Below, piece after piece: positions 7,969 to 16,562 of a stretch of DNA of 51,077 bases. The notes under the pieces were generated by a model, which did no database searches, was not told where the DNA came from, and saw only the letters and a list, made by a program, of their open reading frames with translations. Origin of the DNA: CAZKEW01 sp964580435. Lineage in GTDB: Bacteria; Acidobacteriota; Aminicenantia; Aminicenantales; UBA8522. The DNA lies in the NCBI GenBank assembly GCA_964580435.1, contig CAZOKP010000011.1:1-51077 (forward strand), in the 5' to 3' direction. The position numbers and the translations under genes were made by a program. The stretch's first letter is position 1, and each line of letters starts with the position of its first letter.

Positions 7969-8010
7969 TTGACTTAAATCAAAGACCTGCCGAAAGGGCA
8001 GTGGTATCCT
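7969..8010 (+). promoter_or_regulatory. Fnr-like operator and -10 element of the ferredoxin gene
   Basis: TTGACTTAAATCAA (7969-7982) matches the TTGAT-N4-ATCAA Fnr pattern at nine of ten defined positions. A -10-like TATCCT lies at 8005-8010, which predicts transcription from about 8017. The operator centre (7975.5) is then 41.5 bases upstream, exactly the spacing of class II Fnr/Crp activation, and there is no separate -35. Confidence 0.6.
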
Positions 8011-8046
8011 TTGGGGAAAGACTGAAAAAAAGGAGAGAGAACTGGT

Positions 8047-8832
8047 ATGGCCAAAAGGATGATCATCGAAATCGACCGGGATAAATGTGACGGCTGCGGC
8101 CTTTGCACGACGGCATGCGCCGAAGGAGCGCTCGTATTAGATCAGGAAAACAAGGCAGTTCTGTTGAAAGAGATCTATTGCGACGGTATGGGGGCCTGTC
8201 TGGACGTTTGCCCCACAGGAGCTCTGGAAATCATCGATAGAGAAAGTGAAGCCTACAACGCCCCCGTGGCCTATGAGCATGTCCTTTCTACAAGGGGCAG
8301 CGAGGCCGCCGCCAGAGTGCACGGAGTCGCGGCGAGTCCCCCGCCTGACCTCGGGAGCCATCCTGCTGCGGCCCGATCTCACCTTTCCGCTTGTCCCGGA
8401 AGTACGCCCGTTGAAATTCCCAAAGAGAACTCTGCGACCGCAAAACAAAAGGCCATTTCTGGGGCGTCTGAGCTCCGTCAGTGGCCGATTCAGTTTCAAC
8501 TGGTATCTTCTTACGCACCTTACTTCAAATCTACCGACCTGCTCCTTGCCGCCGATTGCACCGCCTTTGCCCTGGGGAGCTTTCACCATGACCTTCTCAA
8601 AGGCAAGAAGCTGATCATCGCCTGTTCCAAACTCGATGATACGGACGGCTACGTTGAAAAACTAGCCGAGATTATCAAGCAGAACGCCCTAAAATCCCTG
8701 ACCGTGGCGATTATGACCGTACCTTGTTGTTCCGGTCTTTATAGGATCGCTGAAGAGGCCCTAGCGCTTTCAAGAGTTCATCTCAACCTGAAAACGATCG
8801 TCATTCCTATTGACGGGAAAATTCCCCAGTAA
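8047..8832 (+). CDS. Dicluster 4Fe-4S ferredoxin-domain protein
   Basis: 261 residues. The N-terminal third is a ferredoxin: Cys14, 17, 20 and 24 (CDGCGLCTTAC) and Cys45, 51 and 55 (CDGMGACLDVC-PTGAL). After a proline/alanine-rich linker with a CPGS motif (about 95-125), the C-terminal half has further conserved-looking cysteines in ADCTAFA, IIACSKLDD and VPCCSGLYRI. This architecture is known from anaerobes as a ferredoxin-like redox protein, often beside a Crp/Fnr gene and nitrosative-stress genes (recalled). It probably shuttles electrons in the cytosol; partner unknown. AGGAGAG lies eight bases before the ATG. Transcription is probably activated by the neighbouring regulator. Confidence 0.88.
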   Translation: MAKRMIIEIDRDKCDGCGLCTTACAEGALVLDQENKAVLLKEIYCDGMGACLDVCPTGALEIIDRESEAYNAPVAYEHVLSTRGSEAAARVHGVAASPPPDLGSHPAAARSHLSACPGSTPVEIPKENSATAKQKAISGASELRQWPIQFQLVSSYAPYFKSTDLLLAADCTAFALGSFHHDLLKGKKLIIACSKLDDTDGYVEKLAEIIKQNALKSLTVAIMTVPCCSGLYRIAEEALALSRVHLNLKTIVIPIDGKIPQ

Positions 8833-8876
8833 ACTGATTTTATTAATTCTAACTTGTTTATTTTCAATTGCTTGCC

Positions 8877-8900
8877 AAAATGTCGGCATGCCGACATTTT
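8877..8900. terminator. Perfect 24-bp palindrome: likely bidirectional terminator, or operator before parAB
   Basis: The 24 bases are a perfect inverted repeat (core TGTCGGCATGCCGACA flanked by AAAA and TTTT), 45 bases after the ferredoxin stop. With a CATG loop the stem would be followed by five T, fitting an intrinsic terminator. Because it directly precedes parAB and a TATAAG, an operator or parS-like centromere site is the alternative; it does not resemble the usual parS TGTTTCACGTGAAACA. Confidence 0.5.
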
Positions 8901-9089
8901 TATAAGACCCTTATCTTTGTGACTTCAGTCTTAATTCTTTGCAATTTACTGATTCATTCATCCAGCGAGCCCGAAACCGTTCCTTGCTATGCTCATACTG
9001 AATGATTCTAAAAATATATTTCCTTGCATTTTGTTTTTTTATTTATTATTCTAACTTTCCTTACTTATTCGCGCCTTGGAGGAACGATT

Positions 9090-9854
9090 TTGATCATCGC
9101 GATCACCAATCAAAAAGGAGGAGTGGGAAAGACCACGACGGCCCTCAATGTCTCCGCGGCCCTGGCGTTGCTGGGAAATAGGATCCTCCTTATCGACACT
9201 GACCCTCAAGCTCACAGCACGATTTCTTGTTTGAACGATCCTTCCAAGCTTGTTAAATCACTTTTCGATGTCATGATGCGCCCGGAAGAAAAATTCGAAA
9301 GCATCATCGCCAAATCGACAATTCCTGGCCTCGATATCGCCATATCCAGAATTTCCATGGCCAAGCTTGAGCCATCTTTGCTCGGCGAGATCGACGGCCA
9401 CTTTCGCCTGAAGGATATCCTTGAGCCCATTAAACCCCAGTACGACCACATCGTCATTGATACCCCGCCAACGCTTGGGCTCATCACTTTGAATTCGCTC
9501 GTGGCCGCGACTCATATTTTGATTCCGATCCAATCTTCGTATCTCTGTCTCGAGGGAACAGACGACTTGCTTGAGACGGTCGATAAAGTCAAAAAAGTCG
9601 CTAACCCCGACCTCCGCGTCTTGGGGATTCTGATTACGCTCCACGACAAGCGAACAAACATCTCCAAGGACGTCGTTAAGAGGATCCGCAAGGTTTTTGG
9701 CAGACTTGTCTTCAGGACATATGTTTCCAAGAGCGTCAAACTCGAGGAAAGTCCGGCTTACAAAGAATCCATTTTTACCTATGCCCCTAATTCTGTGGGA
9801 GCTTTTCAATACAAAAAGATTGCGGAGGAAATCATTGAGCGTGCAAAAAACTAA
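9090..9854 (+). CDS. parA: ParA/Soj family partition ATPase
   Basis: 254 residues from a TTG start at 9090, chosen because GGAGGA lies six bases upstream and the protein then begins MIIAITNQKGGVGKTTT, as in the family. An upstream ATG at 9024 would add an implausible hydrophobic leader. The deviant Walker A KGGVGKTT is followed by IDTDPQAHST and the Walker B-type HIVIDTPPTLG. ParA binds DNA non-specifically as an ATP dimer and is driven by ParB to segregate the origin region. The parB start overlaps its 3' end by 14 bases. About 250 bases of AT-rich DNA with a palindrome precede it. Confidence 0.93.
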   Translation: MIIAITNQKGGVGKTTTALNVSAALALLGNRILLIDTDPQAHSTISCLNDPSKLVKSLFDVMMRPEEKFESIIAKSTIPGLDIAISRISMAKLEPSLLGEIDGHFRLKDILEPIKPQYDHIVIDTPPTLGLITLNSLVAATHILIPIQSSYLCLEGTDDLLETVDKVKKVANPDLRVLGILITLHDKRTNISKDVVKRIRKVFGRLVFRTYVSKSVKLEESPAYKESIFTYAPNSVGAFQYKKIAEEIIERAKN

Positions 9855-10674
9855 AAGATCGGGCTTGCCCGACACGATAGTCATGCGCCATGACGACCAC
9901 TTTGTCGACCTGATCTCGGCCCGCGTCGCCGGCCCCAGAATCCGGATGATCGCACTGGACAGGATCGACCCCAATCCTCGTCAGGCCCGCTGCGAACTGG
10001 GAAACCTCGAAGAACTGATGGCCTCCATCAAGTCCAAAGGCATTCTTGAGCCGATCCTGGTCCGACCGAGAAAGGACCGCTACGAAATCATAGCCGGTGA
10101 GCGACGTTATGTTGCCTCGAAGAATATCGCCCTCAAAGAGATTCCATGCATCGAGATGGACGTTAAGGACAACGAGGCCCTCGAGCTGGCGCTCATTGAA
10201 AACCTCCAGCGCAAAGATCTCGATGTGTTCGAAGAGGCCGACGGCCTTAAGGCGCTCGTCGATATTTACGGCTACAATCATAACCAGCTAGCCGAAAAGA
10301 TCGGCAAAGCCCGCTCGACCATCACCGAAATCGTGAACGTCGCCCGGATTCCTCGACGTCTTCGCGAGCTTTGCAAAACCCACCAGATCAGCAGCCGCAG
10401 CACTCTCATCGAAATCGCTAAGCTCGAAAAAGAGCAGGACATGGAAAGGCTCATAGCGGAGATTGGCGAGCGGGGCCTCCGACGGGAGGACACGAGAGAA
10501 CTCTCAAAAAAACTTAAAGGCAAGCAGAAAACTACCAAGCCCTACGTTTTCAGCTATACGCCTCAACAGAGTGACTCGTATCATCTGCGAATCGAGTTCA
10601 AGAAACACACCATCACCAAAGAGGAAATCATCAAGGTTTTGGAAGAGATCCTGACTCGACTTAAGGCTAAATAA
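9841..10674 (+). CDS. parB: ParB/Spo0J family partition protein
   Basis: 277 residues from GTG 9841, with GGAGGA 11 bases upstream inside parA; an ATG at 9883 is the alternative and lacks a ribosome site. The N-terminal ParB/sulfiredoxin-type CTPase domain shows IALDRIDPNPRQARCELGNLEELMASIKSKGILEPILV and the CTP-binding GERRYVAS; the central helix-turn-helix is GYNHNQLAEKIGKARSTITEIVNVARIP; a short C-terminal dimerisation region ends in a helix. ParB loads at parS and slides as a CTP clamp. No canonical parS was seen in the window. Length and order are those of chromosomal systems. Confidence 0.93.
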   Translation: MQKTKRSGLPDTIVMRHDDHFVDLISARVAGPRIRMIALDRIDPNPRQARCELGNLEELMASIKSKGILEPILVRPRKDRYEIIAGERRYVASKNIALKEIPCIEMDVKDNEALELALIENLQRKDLDVFEEADGLKALVDIYGYNHNQLAEKIGKARSTITEIVNVARIPRRLRELCKTHQISSRSTLIEIAKLEKEQDMERLIAEIGERGLRREDTRELSKKLKGKQKTTKPYVFSYTPQQSDSYHLRIEFKKHTITKEEIIKVLEEILTRLKAK

Positions 10675-10841
10675 ACGGAATCAAGGGGGGTTTTTTCAAC
10701 GTGAAGACACAGGGTATTCTGGCCTGGTTTTTGGGTCTGAGGCTAAGAATATTTTAGTTGACATAATATCCCTTATGCGACACACTCGCCATTTTTTTAG
10801 CCCAATCTTTTTCACTTAAATACCTTTTTTACCAACCAGGG

Positions 10842-10941
10842 NNNNNNNNNNNNNNNNNNNNNNNNNNNNNNNNNNNNNNNNNNNNNNNNNNNNNNNNNNN
10901 NNNNNNNNNNNNNNNNNNNNNNNNNNNNNNNNNNNNNNNNN
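10842..10941. other. 100-N assembly gap
   Basis: Exactly 100 unknown bases, the usual placeholder for a scaffold gap of unknown size. It removes the 3' end of rho. The flank 10675-10841 between parB and the gap has no gene that I can support. Confidence 0.99.
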
Positions 10942-12224
10942 GCGTTCAGGAAGTCCGAATTTGTCTTCGTCTTGGAGAGCTTTTCGACCAGGAGCTCCAT
11001 GGCTTCGACCTCGGATAACTGGCTCAAGACCTTCCTCAAGATCCAGATCCTGTTGAGGTCGGTTTCCTCAATCAGTAGCTCTTCTTTTCTTGTTGCCGAA
11101 CGGTTGATGTCGAGGGCGGGAAAAAGGCGCTTGTCCACCAGGCGGCGGTCAAGGTTGATCTCCATGTTGCCGGTTCCTTTGAATTCTTCAAAAATGACAT
11201 CATCCATGCGGCTCCCGGTATCGACCAGGGCTGTGGCCACGATGGTCAGGCTTCCGCCTTCCTCGATTTTCCGGGCGGAACCGAAAAATTTCTTGGGCTT
11301 GTTCAAGGCATTAGCGTCAATTCCCCCGGAAAGGACCTTCCCAGAAGGAGGAATGATGGCGTTATGAGCCCGGGCCAGCCTGGTAACGCTGTCGAGCAGG
11401 ATCGTGACATCCTTTTTGATTTCGACAAGCCGCTTGGCTTTTTCCAGGACGATATTGGCCACTTGGGCGTTTCTGACGGGCGGCTCATCAAAAGTGGAAG
11501 CCACGACTTCCCCGTTGACGCTCCTCTGGAAGTCCGTGACCTCTTCCGGCCTCTCCGCCACCAAAAGAACAATAAGGAAGACCTCGGGGTGGTTTTTCTC
11601 GATTGACTTGGCAATTGTTTTAAGCAACGTGGTCTTGCCCGCCCTGGGAGGAGAGACGATCAGTCCTCTTTGACCTTTGCCGATCGGGGTCAAGAGGTCC
11701 ATGATCCGGGCATTCATGTTCTTCGAGTTTCCGTCTTCTAGGCTGATCTTTTCGAACGGGTAAAGCGGCGTCAGGTGCTCAAAATGGACGTTTCTCCGCA
11801 TGTCCTGGAGGATGTCAGGATGGGTGAAGTTGATCGCTTCGATCTTGATCAAAGCGAAGTATTTCTCCCCATTCTTGGGAGGCCGGACGATCCCGGAGAT
11901 GGTGTCTCCCGTCCGTAGCTGAAATTTGCGAATCTGAGATGGAGAGACATAAATGTCATCCTGGCTGGGCAGATAGCTGAATTCGGGGGCCCGCAGGAAC
12001 CCGAAACCGTCCTCGAGGCACTCCAGAACGCCCTCAGAAAAAAGCAGGCCGTTTTTCTTGGCTTGGGCTTCGAGGATCTTGAAAATGAGGTTATGCTTGG
12101 TGGCATCCTCGATTTCTTCGTCTTCCACGCCTGCCTGGCCGGCAATCTTTTCGAGTTCCTTCATTTCCTTTTCTTCAAGGTCGACCAAGCCGTATTCCTT
12201 CATTTCCGTGCTCTTTGAGGTCAT
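10942..12224 (-). CDS. rho: Transcription termination factor Rho (3' end in gap)
   Basis: About 427 residues are readable; the last few are lost in the gap. Rho is a hexameric RNA-dependent ATPase that ends untranslated transcripts. Visible parts are the N-terminal helical domain (KHNLIFKILEAQAKKNG), the RNA-binding OB fold with GFGFLRAPEFSYLPSQDDIYVSPSQIRKFQLRTGD, the P-loop SPPRAGKTTLLKTIAK near 190, Walker B VTILLDSVTRLARA and the R-loop region GTGNMEINLDRRL. The ATG at 12224 has a consensus AAGGAGG seven bases upstream; an ATG 45 bases earlier has its site crammed against it. The N-terminus carries an acidic extension of about 40 residues. It lies 135 bases downstream of lon. Confidence 0.96.
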
Positions 12225-12359
12225 TTGTATTCCTCCTTGCGATGAATTTTCTTCCTGATCATCTTTCATTCTCCTCAGGAAATCTCAGCCCTGTTTGGAT
12301 TATTTGCTCTTCAATCGATCGCGTAAGACGAAAGGCAATCCTGCTTTTATTTTAAAATT

Positions 12360-14789
12360 CTAATGGGTGAGAGGAGGCTCGGCCGGGCCATCGCCCTCCC
12401 CTCCCCTCTGGGAGAGTTCTGACGTCGCCGGTATCTTGTCTTTTAGGGGCTTCTGGGGAAGCTCCGCCGTCAGGGCTATTTTTAAGACTTCATCCATGTT
12501 TTCAACAAGATGGATACGGAGATCCTGCTTGATGACCTTGGGCAAGTCCTTCAAGTCCGCTTTGTTATCTATGGGGATGATTGCTTCTCGAAGGCCTTCG
12601 CGGTGTGCCGCCAGGAGTTTTTCCTTAATCCCGCCGACCGGAAGGACTTTTCCCTTAAGAGTGATTTCTCCAGTCATGGCCACCTTCCTGTTGACCGGAA
12701 TGTCGGTCAACAGCGAAAGGATCGAAGTGGCTATGGTTATTCCTGCCGAGGGGCCCTCCTTGGGAGTCGCGCCCTCGGGCACATGGACGTGGATGTCAAA
12801 GTTCTTATGGAGGTCCTTGGCGATATTCAGTTCGAAGATCTTGCCCCGGACATAGCTGAAGGCCGCCTGGGCTGACTCCTGCATGATCTCGCCCAGCTGA
12901 CCGGTGAGGGTAAAGCTTCCCTTGCCGTGAACTTTGTTGGCCTCAAAAGTCAGGAGCTCTCCGCCGAACTCGGTCCAGGCCATCCCCAGGGAGGCGCCGA
13001 TCTCGTCCTTCTTGCCGATTTCTGACCGGCGGTATTTCGGGATCCCCAGATAGGCCTCGAGGTTTCTTGGGTTGACCCGTTCATTATGGTCCTTGCCCTT
13101 CTCTATGACTCTTTTGACGAGCTTGCGGCAGACAGAAGTGATCTCCCGCTCCAGGTTGCGCACCCCGGCTTCCCTGGTGTATTCCCGGACGATTTTTTGC
13201 ATGGCCGGGTCCGTGATCTTGAGGTTATTCTCCTTAAGACCGTGGGCTTTCATCTCTTTGGGCAGTAAAAAGCGCTTGGCAATCTGGATTTTTTCGTCCT
13301 CCGTATATCCCGGCAGGCGGATGACTTCCATCCGGTCAATAAGAGGCCGGGGGATGGGCTCGAGCATATTGGCGGTGACGATAAACATCACCTGGGAGAG
13401 GTCAAAATCTGTATCGATATAATGGTCGAGAAATGTGCTATTTTGTTCAGGATCAAGCACTTCCATAAGAGCTGAGGCTGGGTCGCCGCGGAAATCCATG
13501 CTCATCTTGTCGACTTCATCAAGCAGGAAAACAGGATTCTTCGTACCGGCGCGCTTGACCATCTGGATGATTCTTCCGGGGTAGGCGCCGATATAAGTCC
13601 TGCGATGGCCGCGAACCTCGGCTTCATCGCGGACGCCGCCCAGAGAAAGCCGGACAAACTTCCTTCCCGTCGCCCGGGCAATCGACCGACCCAGGGAGCT
13701 TTTTCCCACTCCCGGAGGGCCAATCAGCCCCAAAATGACGCCTTTGGGATTCTTGACTAACTGGCGGATGGAAAGGTATTCGATGATCCTGTCCTTGACC
13801 TTGTTCAAACCATAATGGTCTTCATCCAGGATCCTCTCCGCCTCTTTGAGCTCTCTCTTCTCTCGGGACTTCTTATTCCAAGGCAACGAAAGCAACCAGT
13901 CCAAATAGTTGCGGCAGACCGTAGCTTCTGCCGACATCGGAGGCATGGTTTCGAGCCTTTCTATTTCTTTCAGGGCCTTCTCTTCCGCATCGGAAGGCAT
14001 GTTGGCCTTCTTGACTTTCTGGCGGAGCTCTTCGATCTCATTGGGCTGGTCTTCTTTCCTGAAGCCTGGCCCCGCGGAGAAGATATTTGGTTGCCGCGGC
14101 TCCTTGCCCGCTATTCTCTGACGTTCCTGTTTTGTGTCGCGGCGCAGCTTAGAATGGACCTTCAGGATCTCGTTTTCCAGGAGGTAGTTCAGCCGGCGGA
14201 TCCTCTCGAGGATGTTGATCGTTTCCAGCAGGTTCTGTTTCTCTTCCAACGGCAGATAAAGATGGGAAGAAATGATATCGGTGATCCTTTCGGGAGTGGT
14301 GTCTCTCAGGGCCGGAATGATGGATTCGATATTGGCGTTCTGATTGAGTTTCAAATAATCTTCAAAAAGGGCCAGGACGCGCTTGAGGAGCTCCTTGATT
14401 TCAGGACTGTGGTCCTCGATCTCTCTGATTACTTTCGCCAGGACCTGATAATAGGGGTACGTGCTCAAGTATTCGATAACACGGGCCCTTTTCTTGGCCT
14501 CGACAATGACCTTGACGTTTTTCTCATCTGATTTGACCGTGCGGATGATCTTGGCGGTAACGCCCAGGCTGTAAATATCCTTGGGGGTGGGGTTATCCAG
14601 AGACGCATCCATCTGCGCCGAGAGAAAGATCATCTTGTCCTTCTCATTGGCCTTCTCCAAGGCCTGGATGGAAGACGGACGTCCGATGATGAAGGGGACC
14701 AAGGTCGAAGGAAAAATGACCAGGTCCCGCAGGGGAATGAGCGGGATGTTGCGGATCATCTCGGAATTGCCGTTGATTTCAGCGGTCAT
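12360..14789 (-). CDS. lon: ATP-dependent protease Lon
   Basis: 809 residues, normal for bacterial LonA. The N-terminal substrate domain starts IPLIPLRDLVIFPSTLVPFIIGR; the AAA+ module has GPPGVGKSS (Ser where Thr is usual in GKT, conservative) near 360 and the Walker B FLLDEVDKM; the protease domain has the Ser-Lys dyad in PKEGPSAG near 680 and GGIKEKLLAAHR near 720. It degrades damaged and regulatory proteins in the cytosol. TAGGAG is six bases before the ATG. It lies about 200 bases downstream of tig with rho beyond, all on the minus strand; clpP and clpX, the common neighbours of tig, are not here. Confidence 0.98.
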   Translation of the reverse strand: MTAEINGNSEMIRNIPLIPLRDLVIFPSTLVPFIIGRPSSIQALEKANEKDKMIFLSAQMDASLDNPTPKDIYSLGVTAKIIRTVKSDEKNVKVIVEAKKRARVIEYLSTYPYYQVLAKVIREIEDHSPEIKELLKRVLALFEDYLKLNQNANIESIIPALRDTTPERITDIISSHLYLPLEEKQNLLETINILERIRRLNYLLENEILKVHSKLRRDTKQERQRIAGKEPRQPNIFSAGPGFRKEDQPNEIEELRQKVKKANMPSDAEEKALKEIERLETMPPMSAEATVCRNYLDWLLSLPWNKKSREKRELKEAERILDEDHYGLNKVKDRIIEYLSIRQLVKNPKGVILGLIGPPGVGKSSLGRSIARATGRKFVRLSLGGVRDEAEVRGHRRTYIGAYPGRIIQMVKRAGTKNPVFLLDEVDKMSMDFRGDPASALMEVLDPEQNSTFLDHYIDTDFDLSQVMFIVTANMLEPIPRPLIDRMEVIRLPGYTEDEKIQIAKRFLLPKEMKAHGLKENNLKITDPAMQKIVREYTREAGVRNLEREITSVCRKLVKRVIEKGKDHNERVNPRNLEAYLGIPKYRRSEIGKKDEIGASLGMAWTEFGGELLTFEANKVHGKGSFTLTGQLGEIMQESAQAAFSYVRGKIFELNIAKDLHKNFDIHVHVPEGATPKEGPSAGITIATSILSLLTDIPVNRKVAMTGEITLKGKVLPVGGIKEKLLAAHREGLREAIIPIDNKADLKDLPKVIKQDLRIHLVENMDEVLKIALTAELPQKPLKDKIPATSELSQRGGEGDGPAEPPLTH

Positions 14790-14986
14790 AGAACGCTCCT
14801 ACTGCTCTCTTTAGTCGGGCGAAACTCCAGCCATCATCCTTTTCTTTACTTTATCAGACTCATGATCAAGTGCTTCGGCATAAGAAGTCTACTTTTTATA
14901 ATTGAGCAAGCGGGGGGAAAGGCCATAGGCTCGTTTACCCCTTCCAGCTTGCTTAGCACCAAAGGGGGTTAAGGTCATAAGGAGTA

Positions 14987-16264
14987 TTAATATAATACCG
15001 CGTTTTCCAGCAAAAAGTCAATGGCTTTCCGGAGAAGAAGGCTGTGTTTCAAGTCGTCTCTTTTTCCTTCACGGTTAATGCTTTCGATAGCCTGGGCTAA
15101 GGGGATGTTATTGCGCTTGGCCAGGGTCTTGATCTCTTCCATGACTTCTTCGTCGCTCACAACAAGTTTTTCCGCGTTGGCGATTTTCTCGAGGAGAAGG
15201 CTGTTTTTGACCTTCTGTTCAGCCTGGGCCTTCGCGCGCTTGCCGAGTTCCTCAAACTGCTCGGGCGTCAGCGTATCGGGAGCTGCCTGGGCCCAACTCC
15301 TCACCAGAGCAGCGGCTTCTTCCTCGATCAAGATCTCGGGGAGCTCAAGTTTCAGCATATCGGAGAGCGTCCTGACGATGTCATCGCCCATGTCGCGGCG
15401 GGCCACATCTTCCTTAATCTTGGCGAGTTCTTGCCGCATTTTGGCCCGGAGGTCTGCAAGATTCTCGACCTCACCCAAGTCCTTGGCCCAATCATCGCTC
15501 AATTCGGGGACCTTTTTCTCCTTTATGGAAATGGCCTTGATCTCATATCCTATGGTCTTGCCGGCCATTTTTTTTTGGCGGTGCTCCGGCGGATAAGAAA
15601 TGAAAAAAGTGCGCGATTCCTGAGGCTTGAGCCCGATCAGGTTCTCATTCAAAAGCTTCTCATTGTCCGGATGTCCGGCCAGGACCAGAGTCTTTTCTGT
15701 AGGCAGCATTTTTTTGGTCTTGGCGTCTTGACCCTTCCATTCTAGGACAACATAGTCCCCGTCCGCCACTCCCCTCCCCTCGACAGGAAGATATTCTGCC
15801 GATTTTTGGCGAAGCTCCTCTACGGAACGCTCCACTTCCTTGTCCTCGACCAAGACCTCTCTTTTCTTGACCCTTGTTTTTTTGTAAGCAGGAAGCTCGA
15901 AATCGGGCAGAACCTCTACCGTAGCCTTGAACCGAAAGGGCCCGCCCTCTTGATACGAGATCTCCCTGATCAACGGCGTTGCAACGGGGCTGATGTTCTC
16001 CGCTTTCAGGCTTTCTCTGAGGGCCTTGGGCGCAAGGCTTTCGACCACCGAGTTCTTGATGTCTGAGTAAAAAAGACGCTTGACCATATCTCGGGGGGCC
16101 TTGCCCCGGCGAAATCCGTCCAGACGGGCCCGCGCTGCGAAATCACCCAGAATTTTTTCGAACTCTGTGGCCGCTTCCTCGGCCGCGACCTCAATTTCTA
16201 ACTCTCGTTTGCTGGAACTGGGGCTCGCTATTTTAGCCTTAATTCTCTCCGCGTTTTCGTTCAT
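14987..16264 (-). CDS. tig: Trigger factor, ribosome-associated chaperone
   Basis: 425 residues. Trigger factor docks at the ribosome exit tunnel and shields nascent chains. The ribosome-binding N-domain contains the signature GFRRGKAPRDMVKRLF; an FKBP-type peptidyl-prolyl isomerase domain (about 150-250) has GRGVADGDYVVLEWKGQD; the C-terminal helical cradle fills the rest. Length is typical. The ATG at 16264 lacks a strong ribosome site (AAAACAGAG only). It lies 66 bases downstream of tRNA-Leu on the same strand and may share its transcript. Confidence 0.95.
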   Translation of the reverse strand: MNENAERIKAKIASPSSSKRELEIEVAAEEAATEFEKILGDFAARARLDGFRRGKAPRDMVKRLFYSDIKNSVVESLAPKALRESLKAENISPVATPLIREISYQEGGPFRFKATVEVLPDFELPAYKKTRVKKREVLVEDKEVERSVEELRQKSAEYLPVEGRGVADGDYVVLEWKGQDAKTKKMLPTEKTLVLAGHPDNEKLLNENLIGLKPQESRTFFISYPPEHRQKKMAGKTIGYEIKAISIKEKKVPELSDDWAKDLGEVENLADLRAKMRQELAKIKEDVARRDMGDDIVRTLSDMLKLELPEILIEEEAAALVRSWAQAAPDTLTPEQFEELGKRAKAQAEQKVKNSLLLEKIANAEKLVVSDEEVMEEIKTLAKRNNIPLAQAIESINREGKRDDLKHSLLLRKAIDFLLENAVLY

Positions 16265-16330
16265 CTCTGTTTTCCTTGCTTCGAGCGAAATCTATTTGAA
16301 CCATCATCTCCAGGAGGCGCAAAAAGGATG

Positions 16331-16415
16331 TGGGCAGAGCGGGAGTCGAACCCGCACTCCTTCATCAGGAACTAGGTCCTAAGCCTAGCGCGTCTGCCTA
16401 TTCCGCCACCTGCCC
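16331..16415 (-). tRNA. tRNA-Leu, anticodon UAG
   Basis: Reading the minus strand, a GGGCAGG acceptor pairs with TCTGCCC, the anticodon loop CTTAGGA is flanked by CTAGG/CCTAG, a long type II variable arm (TTCCT-GATG-AAGGA) follows, and the T arm is GCGGG-TTCGACT-CCCGC. The anticodon TAG and long variable arm give leucine. The 3' CCA is not encoded (ACATCC follows). Confidence 0.97.
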
Positions 16416-16562
16416 TTGGACTGATGAATTTATGGCTCATTACGGATGGATAAAACGCTTATTCAGGTGCAGGAATAGATATCTTTTTACCATATTTGCC
16501 GGCCCGCTGTCAAACAGGCCCGGGATCATCGGGCGTCCTAGTAATAGAAGAAAGGGAGTGGT

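Noticed and set aside
8877..8900. Canonical parS site
   Set aside because: The palindrome does not match TGTTTCACGTGAAACA; kept as an open alternative only.
10758..10786. Plus-strand promoter with perfect TTGACA after parB
   Set aside because: The matching -10 (CACACT) is poor, and the only downstream gene is rho on the other strand.
14931..14972. Inverted repeat TTACCCCTT...AAGGGGGTTAA between lon and tig
   Set aside because: Imperfect, long loop and no T-tract; not convincing as a terminator or operator.
16500..16562. GC-rich hairpin (GCCCG...CGGGC) downstream of the TPR gene as terminator
   Set aside because: Stem is only 5 bp and no T-run follows in either direction.
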